A stretch of 64,000 nt of DNA from Rhizobium lusitanum (GTDB taxonomy: Bacteria; Pseudomonadota; Alphaproteobacteria; Rhizobiales; Rhizobiaceae), in assembly GCF_014189535.1 (NCBI RefSeq), contig NZ_CP050307.1, forward strand, positions 1,302,001 to 1,366,000. Direction: 5' to 3'. Position numbers and translations under genes: made by a program. The notes under the pieces were generated by a model. The model saw only the letters and a list, made by a program, of their open reading frames with translations. It searched no databases and was not told the DNA's origin. The stretch's first letter is position 1, and every line of letters begins with the position of its first letter. Below are positions 1 to 9,179 of the stretch, piece by piece.

Positions 1-46
1 AATAGGGCATCATGCCGTTTGCAAGGAGCATACCGAAGAAAGCCAT

Positions 47-802
47 TTACCATTGGCGACTTCGGCGAGCGGCTTGCGATGCCTCGCGACGATCCCCGTG
101 AAAATAAGGTCCGCCCGTTCGTGCAAGTTCCGCATCGGCAAACTCGATCAGTCGTTTCACGTCTCCCGCCATAGCAAGCGCGAAGCTTCGATCGAAGCCG
201 CCGAACAACTCTTCGTCGAATGCTTTCAGAAGCCGCGGAATCCATTTCCCCTTGCCCGACCATCGGCCGCGAGTCAGCAACATCAGATCGGCGAGCGGCT
301 GGTATAGCTGCGCCGTGATCGCCCGCATGTCCTCGATACCTCGCTCGTCCCTCAGATCGTCGAGCGTATCTGTGATCTGATATCGCAGCGCGTCTAGCTT
401 GGCAGCAGAGAGCGCTGGCGCGCCCTGGTCGAGCAGCTTTCGGGCATGCATCTGACAGGCTTTGGCCTGCTCCACATCCCCACCCAATATATGGCCCGAA
501 GCCACCATATGGATGATGATCGGATAGCCGAGAGCCATGTCGTTTTCAAAGAACCAGCTCAGCGTTTCCGGGTCGTGGACAAAGGCCTCAAAAGGCAGAT
601 GATCGTCCATGAAGGATTCGCGCCAGGCCACATCAAGCCTGTCGAAGACGACCACAAGATCGACATCGGATGTGCTCTTCCCCTCGCCGCGCATGATCGA
701 CCCGGCAGCAAATGCAAATGCGCAACCGGCAAAACGCCTGGCGAGGACATCCTCTACCCTCTTCAAAGCTTCGGACATAGCGATTGTCCCATTGTTCTTC
801 AT
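47..802 (-). CDS. Nucleotidyltransferase-fold protein
   Basis: A 251-residue soluble protein whose N-terminal third carries the GS-x(n)-DxD signature of the nucleotidyltransferase (pol beta) fold: an AAGS stretch followed by SDVDLVVVF. Proteins of this fold transfer a nucleotide to a small molecule, RNA or protein; the target cannot be read here. The remaining roughly 150 residues are helical and would form the substrate lid. The start at 802 is chosen because reading further upstream gives an Arg/Trp-rich, non-family-like stretch and because AAAGG lies just before this ATG. The gene is divergent from the ahpC operon and is separated from it by the OxyR operator. It could be an aminoglycoside-nucleotidyltransferase-like or MNT-like protein, but nothing decides this. 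Confidence 0.72.
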   Translation of the reverse strand: MKNNGTIAMSEALKRVEDVLARRFAGCAFAFAAGSIMRGEGKSTSDVDLVVVFDRLDVAWRESFMDDHLPFEAFVHDPETLSWFFENDMALGYPIIIHMVASGHILGGDVEQAKACQMHARKLLDQGAPALSAAKLDALRYQITDTLDDLRDERGIEDMRAITAQLYQPLADLMLLTRGRWSGKGKWIPRLLKAFDEELFGGFDRSFALAMAGDVKRLIEFADAELARTGGPYFHGDRREASQAARRSRQW

Positions 803-914
803 CGTACGCCTTTCAACATGTGACGGGTATCTTGGCATCCTCGCCAAGTTTGCGCCAGAACGAGTCCAGATCTTGATAACACACCACTTTTTCGCAGGGC
901 GCGGGCGCCACCCC

Positions 915-951
915 ATAGATAAAACCTATCGAATTTTTCGGATTTATCTAT
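915..951 (+). promoter_or_regulatory. OxyR operator upstream of ahpC
   Basis: Two half-sites fit the OxyR consensus ATAGnTnnnAnCTAT-N7-ATAGnTnnnAnCTAT. The left half (915-929) is an exact match. The right half (937-951) keeps the central A and the terminal CTAT, and the spacer is exactly 7 bases. A plausible promoter follows directly, TTGCTT at 953-958 and TATGTT at 975-980 with 16 bases between, so OxyR would sit just upstream of -35 as an activator. The oxyR gene itself ends the same operon. The site could also act on the divergent gene starting at 802. Confidence 0.85.
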
Positions 952-1021
952 TTTGCTTATTGCAGCGCACGCACTATGTTGCAGCGCGAAACCCCTCCTG
1001 TCCAAATAATACAAGGCTATC

Positions 1022-1585
1022 ATGTCCGTTCTCAATACCGTCGTTAAGCCGTTCAAAGCCCAGGCCTTCAAGCAGGGCAAGTTCATCGAGGTCACCGAAG
1101 CTGACATCGCCGGCAAATGGGCGGTCTTCTTTTTCTACCCGGCTGATTTCACCTTCGTTTGCCCGACCGAACTGGGCGACGTCGCGGACAATTATGCCGA
1201 GCTGCAGCGCCTTGGCGTCGAGGTCTATTCGGTTTCGACCGACACGCATTTCACCCACAAGGCCTGGCACGATAGCTCCGAAACCATCGGCAAGATCCAG
1301 TATGCGATGATCGGCGACCCCACAGGCACCGTTACCCGCAATTTCGACGTCATGCGCGAAGCTGAAGGCCTTGCCGATCGCGGCACCTTCGTCATTGATC
1401 CCGACGGCGTCGTCCAGGCCGTGGAAATCACCGCCGAAGGCATCGGCCGTAATGCCGCCGACCTGCTGCGCCGGATCAAGGCTGCCCAATATGTCCGCGC
1501 CCATCCAGGTGAAGTTTGCCCGGCAAAGTGGGAAGAAGGCGACAAGACCCTGGCTCCTTCGCTGCATCTGGTCGGCAAGATCTGA
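1022..1585 (+). CDS. ahpC: Alkyl hydroperoxide reductase, peroxiredoxin subunit AhpC
   Basis: A typical 2-Cys peroxiredoxin of 187 residues, the usual AhpC length. The peroxidatic cysteine is Cys47 in FVCPTEL and the resolving cysteine is Cys166 in EVCPAKW near the C-terminus. It reduces H2O2, organic peroxides and peroxynitrite in the cytoplasm and is itself re-reduced by AhpF, encoded next. AAGG lies 6 bases before the ATG. It is the first gene of an ahpC-ahpF-oxyR operon under a strong OxyR site. A hairpin between ahpC and ahpF probably allows much higher ahpC than ahpF expression. Confidence 0.97.
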   Translation: MSVLNTVVKPFKAQAFKQGKFIEVTEADIAGKWAVFFFYPADFTFVCPTELGDVADNYAELQRLGVEVYSVSTDTHFTHKAWHDSSETIGKIQYAMIGDPTGTVTRNFDVMREAEGLADRGTFVIDPDGVVQAVEITAEGIGRNAADLLRRIKAAQYVRAHPGEVCPAKWEEGDKTLAPSLHLVGKI

Positions 1586-1602
1586 TTTCGGCTTCGGCCA
1601 AA

Positions 1603-1626
1603 GCCTTCCCCGGAAACGGGGAAGGC
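1603..1626 (+). terminator. Hairpin between ahpC and ahpF (attenuator or RNA-end stabiliser)
   Basis: GCCTTCCCC (1603-1611) and GGGGAAGGC (1618-1626) form a perfect 9-bp stem with a 6-base loop, 18 bases after the ahpC stop. No T-run follows, so it is more likely a partial terminator or a 3'-end stabiliser than a full stop. This would give the excess of peroxiredoxin over flavoprotein that the AhpCF cycle needs. Confidence 0.65.
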
Positions 1627-1710
1627 CTCGCACACACACTTTAGACTGATGGCGTTTTGTCCAAAAGGGGCAATCCGCGCCGAATCCCATTTCCCACCGG
1701 AGACATATCG

Positions 1711-3291
1711 ATGCTTGACGACGCACTGAAAAGCCAGCTCAAGGCCTATCTGGAAAAAGTCGTACGGCCGATAGAGATCCGCGCGAATGTCGATGACAGC
1801 GCCAAATCGAAGGAGATGGTGGCGCTTCTTGAGGATATCTCCGCTCTTTCCGACAAGATCGCTCTCTCTCGGGAACAAGACGCCAGCGAACGAGCCCCTT
1901 CATTCGCTCTGACCAGCCCGGGACACGATATCAGCCTGCGTTTCGCCGGCATTCCGCTCGGCCACGAATTCACCTCGCTCGTCCTCGCCCTTTTGCAGAC
2001 CGGCGGACATCCGCCGCGCGTCGAGCAGGCCATTCTCGACCAGATCCGCGATCTCCACGGCGAGTTCCGCTTCGAAACCTATTTCTCGCTATCGTGCCAG
2101 AATTGCCCTGACGTCGTTCAGGCGCTCAACCTGATGTCGATCCTCAATCCGAAGATCAGCCATGTCGCCGTCGACGGCGCCGTGTTCCCGCAGGAAGTTG
2201 CGGATCGGCAGGTCATGTCTGTTCCCACGGTCTATCTGAACGGCGAAGTCTTCGGACAGGGCCGGATGGAAGTCGAACAAATCATTGCCAAGCTCGACAC
2301 AGGCGCTGCAAAGCGCGCAGCCGAGAAGCTCGCGGATCTGGAACCCTTCGACGTGCTGGTGGTGGGCGGTGGTCCGGCAGGCGCGGCATCTGCGATCTAT
2401 GCCGCGCGCAAAGGTATCCGCACGGGCGTCGTGGCTGAACGTTTCGGCGGCCAGGTGCTCGATACCATGGCGATCGAGAATTTCATTTCGGTCCCGCATA
2501 CCGAAGGGCCTGCCTTCGCAAGCGCTCTCGAGGCGCATGTGAGGGACTATCCCGTCGAGATCATGAACCTGCAGCGGGCTGAAAAGCTGACGCCCAAGGG
2601 CGGCCTGTTCGAAGTCCAGCTTGCCAGCGGCGCGACGCTGCAATCCCGCACCCTCATCCTGTCCACCGGCGCGCGCTGGCGGCAGATGGGCGTTCCCGGC
2701 GAGGAGCAGTATCGCAACAAGGGCGTTGCCTATTGCCCACATTGCGACGGCCCGCTGTTCAAGGGCAAGGATGTCGCCGTGATCGGCGGCGGCAATTCCG
2801 GTGTCGAAGCGGCGATTGATCTCGCCGGCATCGTCAAGCACGTCACCCTCATCGAATTCGACAGCAAGCTGCGCGCCGACGATGTGTTGCAGCGTAAGCT
2901 GCGCAGTCTCTCCAACGTCCGGATCATCCTGTCGGCCAAGAGCACGGAAGTGCTTGGCGACGGTAGCAAGGTCACCGGTCTCGTCTACGAGGACCGCAAC
3001 AAGGACGAGAAGCACACCCTGGCATTGGACGGCATTTTCGTACAGATCGGCCTACTGCCCAATACGGAATGGCTGAAGGGCGCCATTTCGCTCTCCCCCC
3101 GTGGCGAGATCGTCGTCGATCACCACGGCCAGACGTCGTTGCCCGGCGTCTTTGCCGCCGGCGATTGCACCACCGTTCCCTACAAGCAGATCGTCATCGC
3201 CGTGGGCGAAGGTGCCAAGGCTTCGCTCGCCGCATTCGACCACCTCATCCGCACCTCTGCTCCGAGCGAAGAGGAGGCCAAGGCCGCCTAA
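1711..3291 (+). CDS. ahpF: Alkyl hydroperoxide reductase, flavoprotein subunit AhpF
   Basis: A 526-residue NADH:peroxiredoxin oxidoreductase that passes electrons from NADH through FAD and two disulfides to AhpC. The N-terminal double thioredoxin-fold domain carries the CQNC redox pair at residues 129-132. [19 protein letters not shown]-binding motif starts the thioredoxin-reductase-like half, followed by the CPHC pair and an NAD-binding [10 protein letters not shown] motif. An upstream in-frame ATG at 1657 exists. The start at 1711 is preferred because [15 protein letters not shown] is the family N-terminus and GGAGA precedes it at the right distance. It lies 125 bases after ahpC across the hairpin and 15 bases before oxyR. 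Confidence 0.96.
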   Translation: MLDDALKSQLKAYLEKVVRPIEIRANVDDSAKSKEMVALLEDISALSDKIALSREQDASERAPSFALTSPGHDISLRFAGIPLGHEFTSLVLALLQTGGHPPRVEQAILDQIRDLHGEFRFETYFSLSCQNCPDVVQALNLMSILNPKISHVAVDGAVFPQEVADRQVMSVPTVYLNGEVFGQGRMEVEQIIAKLDTGAAKRAAEKLADLEPFDVLVVGGGPAGAASAIYAARKGIRTGVVAERFGGQVLDTMAIENFISVPHTEGPAFASALEAHVRDYPVEIMNLQRAEKLTPKGGLFEVQLASGATLQSRTLILSTGARWRQMGVPGEEQYRNKGVAYCPHCDGPLFKGKDVAVIGGGNSGVEAAIDLAGIVKHVTLIEFDSKLRADDVLQRKLRSLSNVRIILSAKSTEVLGDGSKVTGLVYEDRNKDEKHTLALDGIFVQIGLLPNTEWLKGAISLSPRGEIVVDHHGQTSLPGVFAAGDCTTVPYKQIVIAVGEGAKASLAAFDHLIRTSAPSEEEAKAA

Positions 3292-3306
3292 GCGGTAAGG
3301 CATCCC

Positions 3307-4239
3307 ATGACACTCAGAGAACTGGAATATCTCGTCGCGCTGGCCAAATACCGTCATTTCGGCCGCGCGGCCGAGGCCTGCCTGGTCAGCCAGCCGACAT
3401 TGTCGACCCAGATCAGGAAGCTCGAGGCGGAACTCGGCACGCCGCTGGTGGAGCGCGACTCGCGCTCCTTCATGCTGACGGCGTTCGGCAAGGATGCCGC
3501 CGAACGCGCAAAACGAATCCTCATCGATGTCCAGCAATTGAAGAATGCCGCGCTGCTGAACCAGAACCAGGAACTCGGAACGCTCCGTCTCGGTGCCTTC
3601 CCGACGCTCGGGCCCTATTTCCTGCCGCATGTGGTGCCGCAGGTGCATGAGCGCTTCCCGCAACTGGAGATCCTACTGAGCGAGGAGAAAAGCGGCGTGC
3701 TGCTGTCGCGCCTCCGGAGCGGCGAGCTCGATGCGGCACTCCTGGCCCTGCCGGTCGAGAGCGACCAGTTGCAGGTGGAATTCCTGTTTGAGGAACCCTT
3801 CCTGCTCGCCGTGCCGAAGAAGCACCCGCTGGTCGACCCGGCGGGCATCAGCATGGAAGACCTCTCTCGTTACGACCTGATGCTTCTGGAGGAAGGGCAT
3901 TGCCTGCGCGAACACGCGCTCGACGTCTGCCGGCTCTCCGGCGCCGGACAGAAATCCTCCTTCCAGGCGACAAGTCTCGAGACGCTGCGCCTGATGGTCG
4001 GTGCAAATGTCGGCATCACCCTCCTCCCCATGTTGGCAACCATCGGCCCGATCATGTCGTCGGACCAGATCCGTCTGCTGAAATTCAACGACGGCAACCC
4101 GAAGCGCCGCATCGGCCTATGCTGGCGCAAAAGCTCGCCGACAGGCCCCCTTCTGAAGCAGCTGGCGGAGATGTTTCGCGCAACAGCGCAGCAATTGTTA
4201 CGCGAGGAATCGCATCCCGGCGGTTTAACGAGAGATTAG
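3307..4239 (+). CDS. oxyR: Peroxide-sensing LysR-type activator OxyR
   Basis: A 310-residue LysR-family regulator with an N-terminal winged HTH (residues 1-60) and a periplasmic-binding-like sensor domain. The redox cysteines fall at residues 199 and 208 in EEGHCLREHALDVC, the same positions as the peroxide-sensing pair of E. coli OxyR. This separates it from other LysR proteins. It is the third gene of the ahpC-ahpF-oxyR operon, 15 bases after ahpF with TAAGG as ribosome site. Because the OxyR operator lies in front of ahpC, it should activate its own operon on oxidation. Confidence 0.95.
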   Translation: MTLRELEYLVALAKYRHFGRAAEACLVSQPTLSTQIRKLEAELGTPLVERDSRSFMLTAFGKDAAERAKRILIDVQQLKNAALLNQNQELGTLRLGAFPTLGPYFLPHVVPQVHERFPQLEILLSEEKSGVLLSRLRSGELDAALLALPVESDQLQVEFLFEEPFLLAVPKKHPLVDPAGISMEDLSRYDLMLLEEGHCLREHALDVCRLSGAGQKSSFQATSLETLRLMVGANVGITLLPMLATIGPIMSSDQIRLLKFNDGNPKRRIGLCWRKSSPTGPLLKQLAEMFRATAQQLLREESHPGGLTRD

Positions 4240-4256
4240 AAGGGCGCAGTGTCGCG

Positions 4257-5198
4257 TCAATCTGCACCAGCCCTCGCCTTGAGCGCATCCAGAATGCGTG
4301 CCCCCACCAGCACCTCGGTACCGGCAAGACCTACGGAACAGAACAATGTCGTCTGACCGGGCCCTTCGCGGACAGTAAGCTTGCCGCTGACAATCGCCGC
4401 GAGGTCGACCAGCCGCTCCGCGCTGGCCGTTCCCTCCAGGAAGAATGGCATCTTGTAGGCCTTCACTTGCTCCGGAGAATCCGTGGCAATGAGATGGGCG
4501 GCGGCGGCGACATCCAGGCCCAATTCATGCTCGTCCACCATCTTGGGGCCGACGGTATTGATGTGAACGCCGGCCTTCAACCAATCCGCCTTGATCACCG
4601 GCGTCAGGCTGCTTGTGGCGCAGATCACGATATCGGCCTCCCGGACGGCGCAACGCGGCGAGCCGACGGGTTCAACCGGAATGCCCAGGCGCTCTTCCAT
4701 CTCCAATGCGAATTGATAACGGTTCCGCTCGCTACGGCTATAGACCCGGACATGGGTCAGGTCGCGAACAAGCGCTGCCGCCTCCAACTGGGCGCGTGCT
4801 TGCTGGCCGCTGCCGATGACGCCGACCGTCCTGGCATCGGGGGACGACATATAGCGAATGGCAATGCCACCGATCGCGCCGGTGCGGATCTCTCCCAGTC
4901 GCGTCCCGATGATGAGGCCCTGAAGCTCCGCCGTTTCCGTTGACCAGACCGCTGTGATCTGTTCATGGCGAGGCCCTTTGAATGTGTCATAAACCCTGAA
5001 GCCGGCAATGGAAGCATCGTCGAGCATTCCGCCGATCGTGAAGATCAGGTCTCCTTTCTCGGCAAAGGAAACATTGTGCCTCGGCGGCGACACCAGCCCG
5101 CCCATGGATCGGGCAAGGAGTGCCCCCTCGATCGCCTCGATGGCAAGCTGCATGACCGGAAGCTCTTCCAGATCACTGTCGCCCAGAATGATCGCCAT
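4257..5198 (-). CDS. Ornithine cyclodeaminase / mu-crystallin family protein
   Basis: A 313-residue NAD(P)-binding enzyme of the OCD/mu-crystallin family. Members catalyse amino-acid cyclodeamination or reduce or oxidise imines (alanine dehydrogenase, ketimine reductase, 2,3-diaminopropionate synthesis). The Rossmann motif VGVIGSGQQARAQ sits near residue 130, and a conserved Arg-Lys-type substrate pocket precedes it (FKGPRHEQ). The start at 5198 has a near-perfect GGAGG ribosome site; an upstream in-frame start at 5234 lacks one. It is convergent with oxyR (17 bases between) and is preceded by a 20-bp perfect palindrome. The substrate is not evident. A second, distant family member lies at 53028-54032. 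Confidence 0.85.
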   Translation of the reverse strand: MAIILGDSDLEELPVMQLAIEAIEGALLARSMGGLVSPPRHNVSFAEKGDLIFTIGGMLDDASIAGFRVYDTFKGPRHEQITAVWSTETAELQGLIIGTRLGEIRTGAIGGIAIRYMSSPDARTVGVIGSGQQARAQLEAAALVRDLTHVRVYSRSERNRYQFALEMEERLGIPVEPVGSPRCAVREADIVICATSSLTPVIKADWLKAGVHINTVGPKMVDEHELGLDVAAAAHLIATDSPEQVKAYKMPFFLEGTASAERLVDLAAIVSGKLTVREGPGQTTLFCSVGLAGTEVLVGARILDALKARAGAD

Positions 5199-5234
5199 CA
5201 CCCCTCCATCGCTAGCGAGCAAACGCACTCTCAC

Positions 5235-5254
5235 ACCTCAACCCAGGTTGAGGT
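5235..5254 (-). promoter_or_regulatory. 20-bp lux-box-like palindrome upstream of the OCD-family gene
   Basis: ACCTCAACCCAGGTTGAGGT has perfect 9-base arms around a central CA. It lies 37-56 bases before the start codon at 5198 on the minus strand. Length and ACCT...AGGT ends resemble lux boxes bound by LuxR-type regulators, and a LuxR-type gene lies at 6388-7170. The inner bases differ from the classic ACCTG/CAGGT form. A MerR-type operator (CCTCAA...TTGAGG) is the main alternative; no merR gene is nearby. Confidence 0.5.
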
Positions 5255-5419
5255 CAACAGAAACTTTCGCGCAAACACACCACACAATTTCTTTGATCCA
5301 AACGCTCCTCACCAAGGGCTTTCGCCGATTCGTTTGTCTCAAATGCGGTTTTCTTCGAAAGAGACCTAGTCGTTATATGCGGAACGACCAAGGTTTAGCC
5401 CACCCATATCACCAGAACG

Positions 5420-6334
5420 TCAGTCATGCTCCGACAGGAAGGTAGAAACGGTTGCCAGACACAGCTCCTTCTCCTCGACATGCGGCATATGGCTGGACTG
5501 CTCGAAGACCACCCATTTGCAGCCGGCGACGCGATCGACATAGGGCCTGACCACATCCGGCGTCGCCTCGTCGTATCTTCCGGAGATCAGCAGCGTCGGG
5601 GCCTCGATCAGAGGCAGCCGGTCCTCGATCGTCCAGTCTTTCATCGTGCCGATGACGTGGAATTCGGTCGGGCCGTTCATGTTGCGATAAACGGTGTTGT
5701 CCACATCCATGATCGCGAAGGTGCGCGCCACCTCCGGCGGCCAGGGGACGACGCGGCAGACATGCCGGTCGTAGAAGACGCGGGAAGCCTCGATGTATTC
5801 AGGATCGGTGATCGTGCCTGCCTCTTCATGTCTCAAAAGCGTGTCCTGCACATGCTGCGGCAACTCACGGCGTAGCCGATTGGCTTCGGAAACCCAGGTG
5901 TGCATGTTCGCCGGCGAGTTAGCGATGACGAGCGCCTTCAACCCTTTCGGCTGGCGCACCGCATGTTCCGCACCCAGCATGCCGCCCCAGGACTGGCCGA
6001 GGAAAGCATAGCGGTCCTGGATACCGAGATGCTTCAGCAACGTGTCCAGCTCTTCCAGGAACAGCGCCGGCGTCCAGAAGTCGGGGCCTTTTTCCGTCAG
6101 GCGCGTGGAGTTGCCGTTGCCAAGTTGGTCGTAATGGATGACGGCGCGGCCGTCGATCTCTGTGATGCCCTTGAAGCTATCGACATAGTCGTGCGTGCAG
6201 CCGGGGCCGCCATGGGCAACGACGAGGGGCAGCTTGCCGCTATCGAGCGATCCGGTGATGCGATACCAGGTCTGGTATTCGCGGAAAGGCAGGAAGGCTT
6301 CTTTCGATGCAACGGCGGCCACGGAGTTCTCCAT
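5420..6334 (-). CDS. Proline iminopeptidase-like alpha/beta hydrolase (copy 1)
   Basis: A 304-residue alpha/beta hydrolase of peptidase family S33 (proline iminopeptidase/amino-acid amidase). The oxyanion motif [10 protein letters not shown] is followed by the nucleophile elbow GQSWGG, a late acid in SGRYDEATP and the catalytic His in SSHMPH. No signal peptide is present, so it is cytoplasmic. It lies 53 bases downstream of the LuxR-type regulator on the same strand, and a second member of the family (7299-8189) starts on the other side of that regulator. In plant-associated bacteria such pip genes neighbour and are regulated by LuxR solos (OryR, XccR, PsoR, PipR). It may cleave a small peptide or amide taken up by the transporter at 8241-13267. 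Confidence 0.9.
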   Translation of the reverse strand: MENSVAAVASKEAFLPFREYQTWYRITGSLDSGKLPLVVAHGGPGCTHDYVDSFKGITEIDGRAVIHYDQLGNGNSTRLTEKGPDFWTPALFLEELDTLLKHLGIQDRYAFLGQSWGGMLGAEHAVRQPKGLKALVIANSPANMHTWVSEANRLRRELPQHVQDTLLRHEEAGTITDPEYIEASRVFYDRHVCRVVPWPPEVARTFAIMDVDNTVYRNMNGPTEFHVIGTMKDWTIEDRLPLIEAPTLLISGRYDEATPDVVRPYVDRVAGCKWVVFEQSSHMPHVEEKELCLATVSTFLSEHD

Positions 6335-6387
6335 CTCTTTGACAAGGATGGAAAAGCATAACGCGACCTCAAGGCCTGCGGCAGCTA

Positions 6388-7170
6388 TCAGAAGTTATAG
6401 GATGGCTCGTTTTCCAAAAGCCGGTAATGCGTGGCGCGCACCACCGCCTGCGTACGGTTCTTGGCTCCCAGCTTCTTCGCCGCCGAATTCAGATGCATGA
6501 CGACGGTCGGCACCGAACGGTCGATGATGCGGGAGATTTCCTTGGCCGAAAGTCCCTCGGCTGAATGGCGCAGGCACTCCCGCTCCCGCTCCGTCAGCCG
6601 CATCTTGCCGACACTGCGCGCGCTTGAATCGAAAAGTGCATAGGCGCTTTCGTGGAAGACATGCGCGAGCAGGCCAAAATCGGCAATGTAACGCAGTGCA
6701 TTGCGCTCGAAATCCTTGTTCGCTCCGAAACGGATGCCGGTCACCGTCGCATAGTCGCCGCGCGGCATGTGCACCGGTACGGTGACGCCGGTCGACATGT
6801 CACGCTCGTTGAGGTAGCGGGCGACCGGTTCGGTATTTTCTCCCAGATACCGGTTGATCGCCGTATCGGCCTCGACATTGTAGTTCCAGAAGAACGGCGC
6901 CGAGGTGCGCAGCGCCACCTGCTGCACCGGATCAATACGGAAATAGCCGCGGTCGAACCAGTATTCGAGCATGTCATCGGAGATATTACGCAGTTTCAGA
7001 AACGAAGGAACCATGATCTCGCCGTTGAGATCGAAGGGCACCGGCGTATAGTCGTAGACCAGGGCTTCGAAACCGAGCTGTTGCATCGCCTCGAAAGCCT
7101 GGTCGATCCGTCCGTCCAGCGTATCATGCGCCGTAAACTTGCGTCTGATCGTTCCGATTTCATCAAGCAT
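6388..7170 (-). CDS. LuxR-type regulator of the plant-signal-responsive solo group
   Basis: A 260-residue protein with an N-terminal autoinducer-binding-type domain (about residues 15-165) and a C-terminal LuxR HTH (TEREREC...[27 protein letters not shown]). Aligned to TraR around the conserved Asp-Pro (D80-P81 here), the ligand-pocket Trp57 and Tyr61 of TraR become Met67 and Trp71. These two substitutions define the plant-associated solos OryR/PsoR/PipR, which sense plant compounds rather than acyl-homoserine lactones. No luxI gene is in the window. The start at 7170 has GGAG at a good distance; the in-frame 7209 start does not. It is transcribed divergently from pip copy 2 and towards pip copy 1. 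Confidence 0.9.
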   Translation of the reverse strand: MLDEIGTIRRKFTAHDTLDGRIDQAFEAMQQLGFEALVYDYTPVPFDLNGEIMVPSFLKLRNISDDMLEYWFDRGYFRIDPVQQVALRTSAPFFWNYNVEADTAINRYLGENTEPVARYLNERDMSTGVTVPVHMPRGDYATVTGIRFGANKDFERNALRYIADFGLLAHVFHESAYALFDSSARSVGKMRLTERERECLRHSAEGLSAKEISRIIDRSVPTVVMHLNSAAKKLGAKNRTQAVVRATHYRLLENEPSYNF

Positions 7171-7202
7171 GGAGAACTCCGGCCTACATCCAAACCCCAA
7201 CC

Positions 7203-7271
7203 CTATCACTTCTTATAGCTGGTGTGGATCGCGGTTTACGGTAAAAATTTAATCATGCCCAAATGTTGGGC
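7203..7271. promoter_or_regulatory. Divergent control region between luxR-type gene and pip copy 2
   Basis: The 128 bases between the divergent starts (7170 and 7299) hold two inverted repeats. CTAT-N8-ATAG lies at 7203-7218, and GCCCAA-ATG-TTGGGC, with perfect 6-base arms, at 7257-7271. Either could be the LuxR-type binding site. Neither matches the 20-base palindrome at 5235. No clear sigma-70 promoter was recognised. Confidence 0.35.
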
Positions 7272-7298
7272 AAGAAGAATATTTGCCGGAGTAAGCTG

Positions 7299-8189
7299 AT
7301 GTGGCGCGAAATGCAGCCGGACGAGCGCATAGAAGTCGAAGTCGATGGGCACAAGGTGATTGCCTATAGCTTCGGTTCCGGCGCAGAAACGGTTTTTTGC
7401 TTGAATGGCGGCCCCGGCCTTCCCTGCGACTATCTGCGCGAGGCTCATTCCTGCCTCGTCGACCAGGGTTATCGTGTCGTTGCCTTCGACCAGCTCGGAA
7501 CCGGCGCCTCCGACCGCCCGACGGACCCGGCCCTCTGGACCATCGGCCGCTATGTCGAGGAAACCGAAACCGTTCGCAAGGCGCTCGGTCTCGGCAAGGT
7601 CCATATGCTCGGCCATTCCTGGGGCGGCTGGCTCGCGATCGACTATGCACTCACCTATCCGGAAAACCTCCGGACGCTGATCCTCGAAGACACCGTGGCC
7701 GATATGCCGCATCTGATCTTGGAACTGGAGCGGCTGCGCTCGGCACTCGGCCCGGAAACGGTGGCGATGATGCAGAAGCATGAGGCGCAAGGCACCTACG
7801 ACCATCCGGAATATATGGCCGCCGTGACGATCCTCAACTATCGCCATGTCTGTCGCCTGCCGGAATGGCCGGCACCTGTGCGCCGTTCGCTCGACGACTG
7901 GAACATGGGGCCTTACGCGACGATGCAGGGACCGAACGAATTCCTTTATATCGGCAATCTCAAGGACTGGAACCGCATCCCCGACCTGCCGCGCATGACC
8001 GTGCCGACGCTGATCACCACCGGCGAGCATGACGAACTGACGCCCGCCTGCGCGCTGCGCATGAAGCTCGCAATTCCGAACGCGGAGTTGAAGGTGTTTG
8101 CGAATGCGAGCCACATGCCGTTCTATGAAAACCCCGGAGACTACTACCCCGCACTTCTCGATTTCCTGGCGAGGCACAGGCAGGCATGA
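7299..8189 (+). CDS. Proline iminopeptidase-like alpha/beta hydrolase (copy 2)
   Basis: A 296-residue S33-family hydrolase. Motifs are NGGPGLPCDY (oxyanion hole), GHSWGG (nucleophile Ser), GEHDELTP (acid) and ASHMPF (His). It shares the family plan and the WPxxV/GPxEF...IGxxKDW stretch with copy 1, so the two are diverged paralogues, each beside the same regulator. CGGAG precedes the ATG at 7299. It begins a plus-strand run into the peptide transporter (permease start 51 bases after its stop), so import and hydrolysis of one substrate are probably co-expressed. The substrate is unknown; in Pseudomonas the analogous PipA/transporter locus answers to an ethanolamine-derived plant signal. Confidence 0.9.
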   Translation: MWREMQPDERIEVEVDGHKVIAYSFGSGAETVFCLNGGPGLPCDYLREAHSCLVDQGYRVVAFDQLGTGASDRPTDPALWTIGRYVEETETVRKALGLGKVHMLGHSWGGWLAIDYALTYPENLRTLILEDTVADMPHLILELERLRSALGPETVAMMQKHEAQGTYDHPEYMAAVTILNYRHVCRLPEWPAPVRRSLDDWNMGPYATMQGPNEFLYIGNLKDWNRIPDLPRMTVPTLITTGEHDELTPACALRMKLAIPNAELKVFANASHMPFYENPGDYYPALLDFLARHRQA

Positions 8190-8240
8190 TGCGACAGGAA
8201 GGGTTCAAAAACCGAAGAAGGCCAGGGAGCGATCGTCACC

Positions 8241-9179
8241 ATGCATCGCTATAGGTTCGTTCTCAGCCGACCGCTGCAATTCCTGCCCGTCATTTTCGGC
8301 ATCAGCGTCATCACCTTCATCCTGGTGCGCCTCATTCCCGGCGATCCCGCCCGCAACATCCTCGGCACACGCGCGACGCCGACGGCACTTGCCAGTATCC
8401 GCGCGCAATACGGCCTCGATCAGCCGATCTGGCTGCAATACTTCTACTTCCTGAAGAACCTCGCAAACGGCGAGATGGGCAAATCCATCCTCTACAAGAT
8501 CGACGTGCTGAAGCTGATTTCCACCCGCATCGAGCCGACGGTGGCACTCGTCGTTGCCAGCGTCATCCTGTCGATCCTCATCGCCGTGCCGATGGCGGCG
8601 ATTGCCGCCCGCAACAACGGCCGCGCGGCCGACCATATCGTGCGCATCGTCTCCACTTTCGGCATCGGCTTTCCGCCCTTCTGGCTCGGCCTGATGCTGA
8701 TCATCCTCTTCAGCATCGATCTCGGCGTGCTTCCGGTCTCCGGTTATGGCGAGACGCTCGGCGACAAGCTACAGCACCTCATCCTGCCGAGCCTCACCAT
8801 CGCGCTATCGCTGTCGACGGTGCTGACCCGCAGCCTGCGCGCCGCAATGATCGAATCCCTGAAGTCGGATGTGGCAACGGCGGCGCGGGCGCGTGGCATG
8901 CCGGAGAGCATCGTTTTCTGGCGGCATGTGGTGCCGAATTCGCTGGTGCCGACCATCAACCTGCTGGCGGTCAATATCGGCTGGCTGATCGGCGGCACGG
9001 TCGTCGTCGAGAGCGTCTTTGCGCTCCCCGGCATGGGCCAGCTTCTGGTGCGCGCCATCTTCTCGCGCGATTACATGGTGGTCCAGGGCGTCGCCATGGT
9101 CTTTGCCTGCGCCACCGTGCTCGTCAACTTCCTGGCCGACATCGTCACCGTCGCCGCAGACCCACGGGTGACCATATGA
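8241..9179 (+). CDS. Peptide-type ABC transporter permease (DppB-like)
   Basis: A 312-residue inner-membrane permease of the dipeptide/oligopeptide/nickel family. The N-terminal transmembrane segment is followed by RLIPGDPA, the DppB/OppB hallmark. The cytoplasmic EAA loop is AATAARARGMPESIVFWRHVVPNSLVPTI-type and couples to the ATPase. The stop overlaps the next start by four bases (ATGA), giving a tightly coupled permease pair. With the genes to 13267 it forms a complete importer, presumably for a peptide or amide handled by the adjacent Pip-like hydrolases. Confidence 0.94.
   Translation: MHRYRFVLSRPLQFLPVIFGISVITFILVRLIPGDPARNILGTRATPTALASIRAQYGLDQPIWLQYFYFLKNLANGEMGKSILYKIDVLKLISTRIEPTVALVVASVILSILIAVPMAAIAARNNGRAADHIVRIVSTFGIGFPPFWLGLMLIILFSIDLGVLPVSGYGETLGDKLQHLILPSLTIALSLSTVLTRSLRAAMIESLKSDVATAARARGMPESIVFWRHVVPNSLVPTINLLAVNIGWLIGGTVVVESVFALPGMGQLLVRAIFSRDYMVVQGVAMVFACATVLVNFLADIVTVAADPRVTI

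Noticed and set aside
7236..8177. A 313-codon minus-strand frame opposite pip copy 2
   Set aside because: The plus strand carries intact S33 hydrolase motifs in the expected order; the antisense product shows none.
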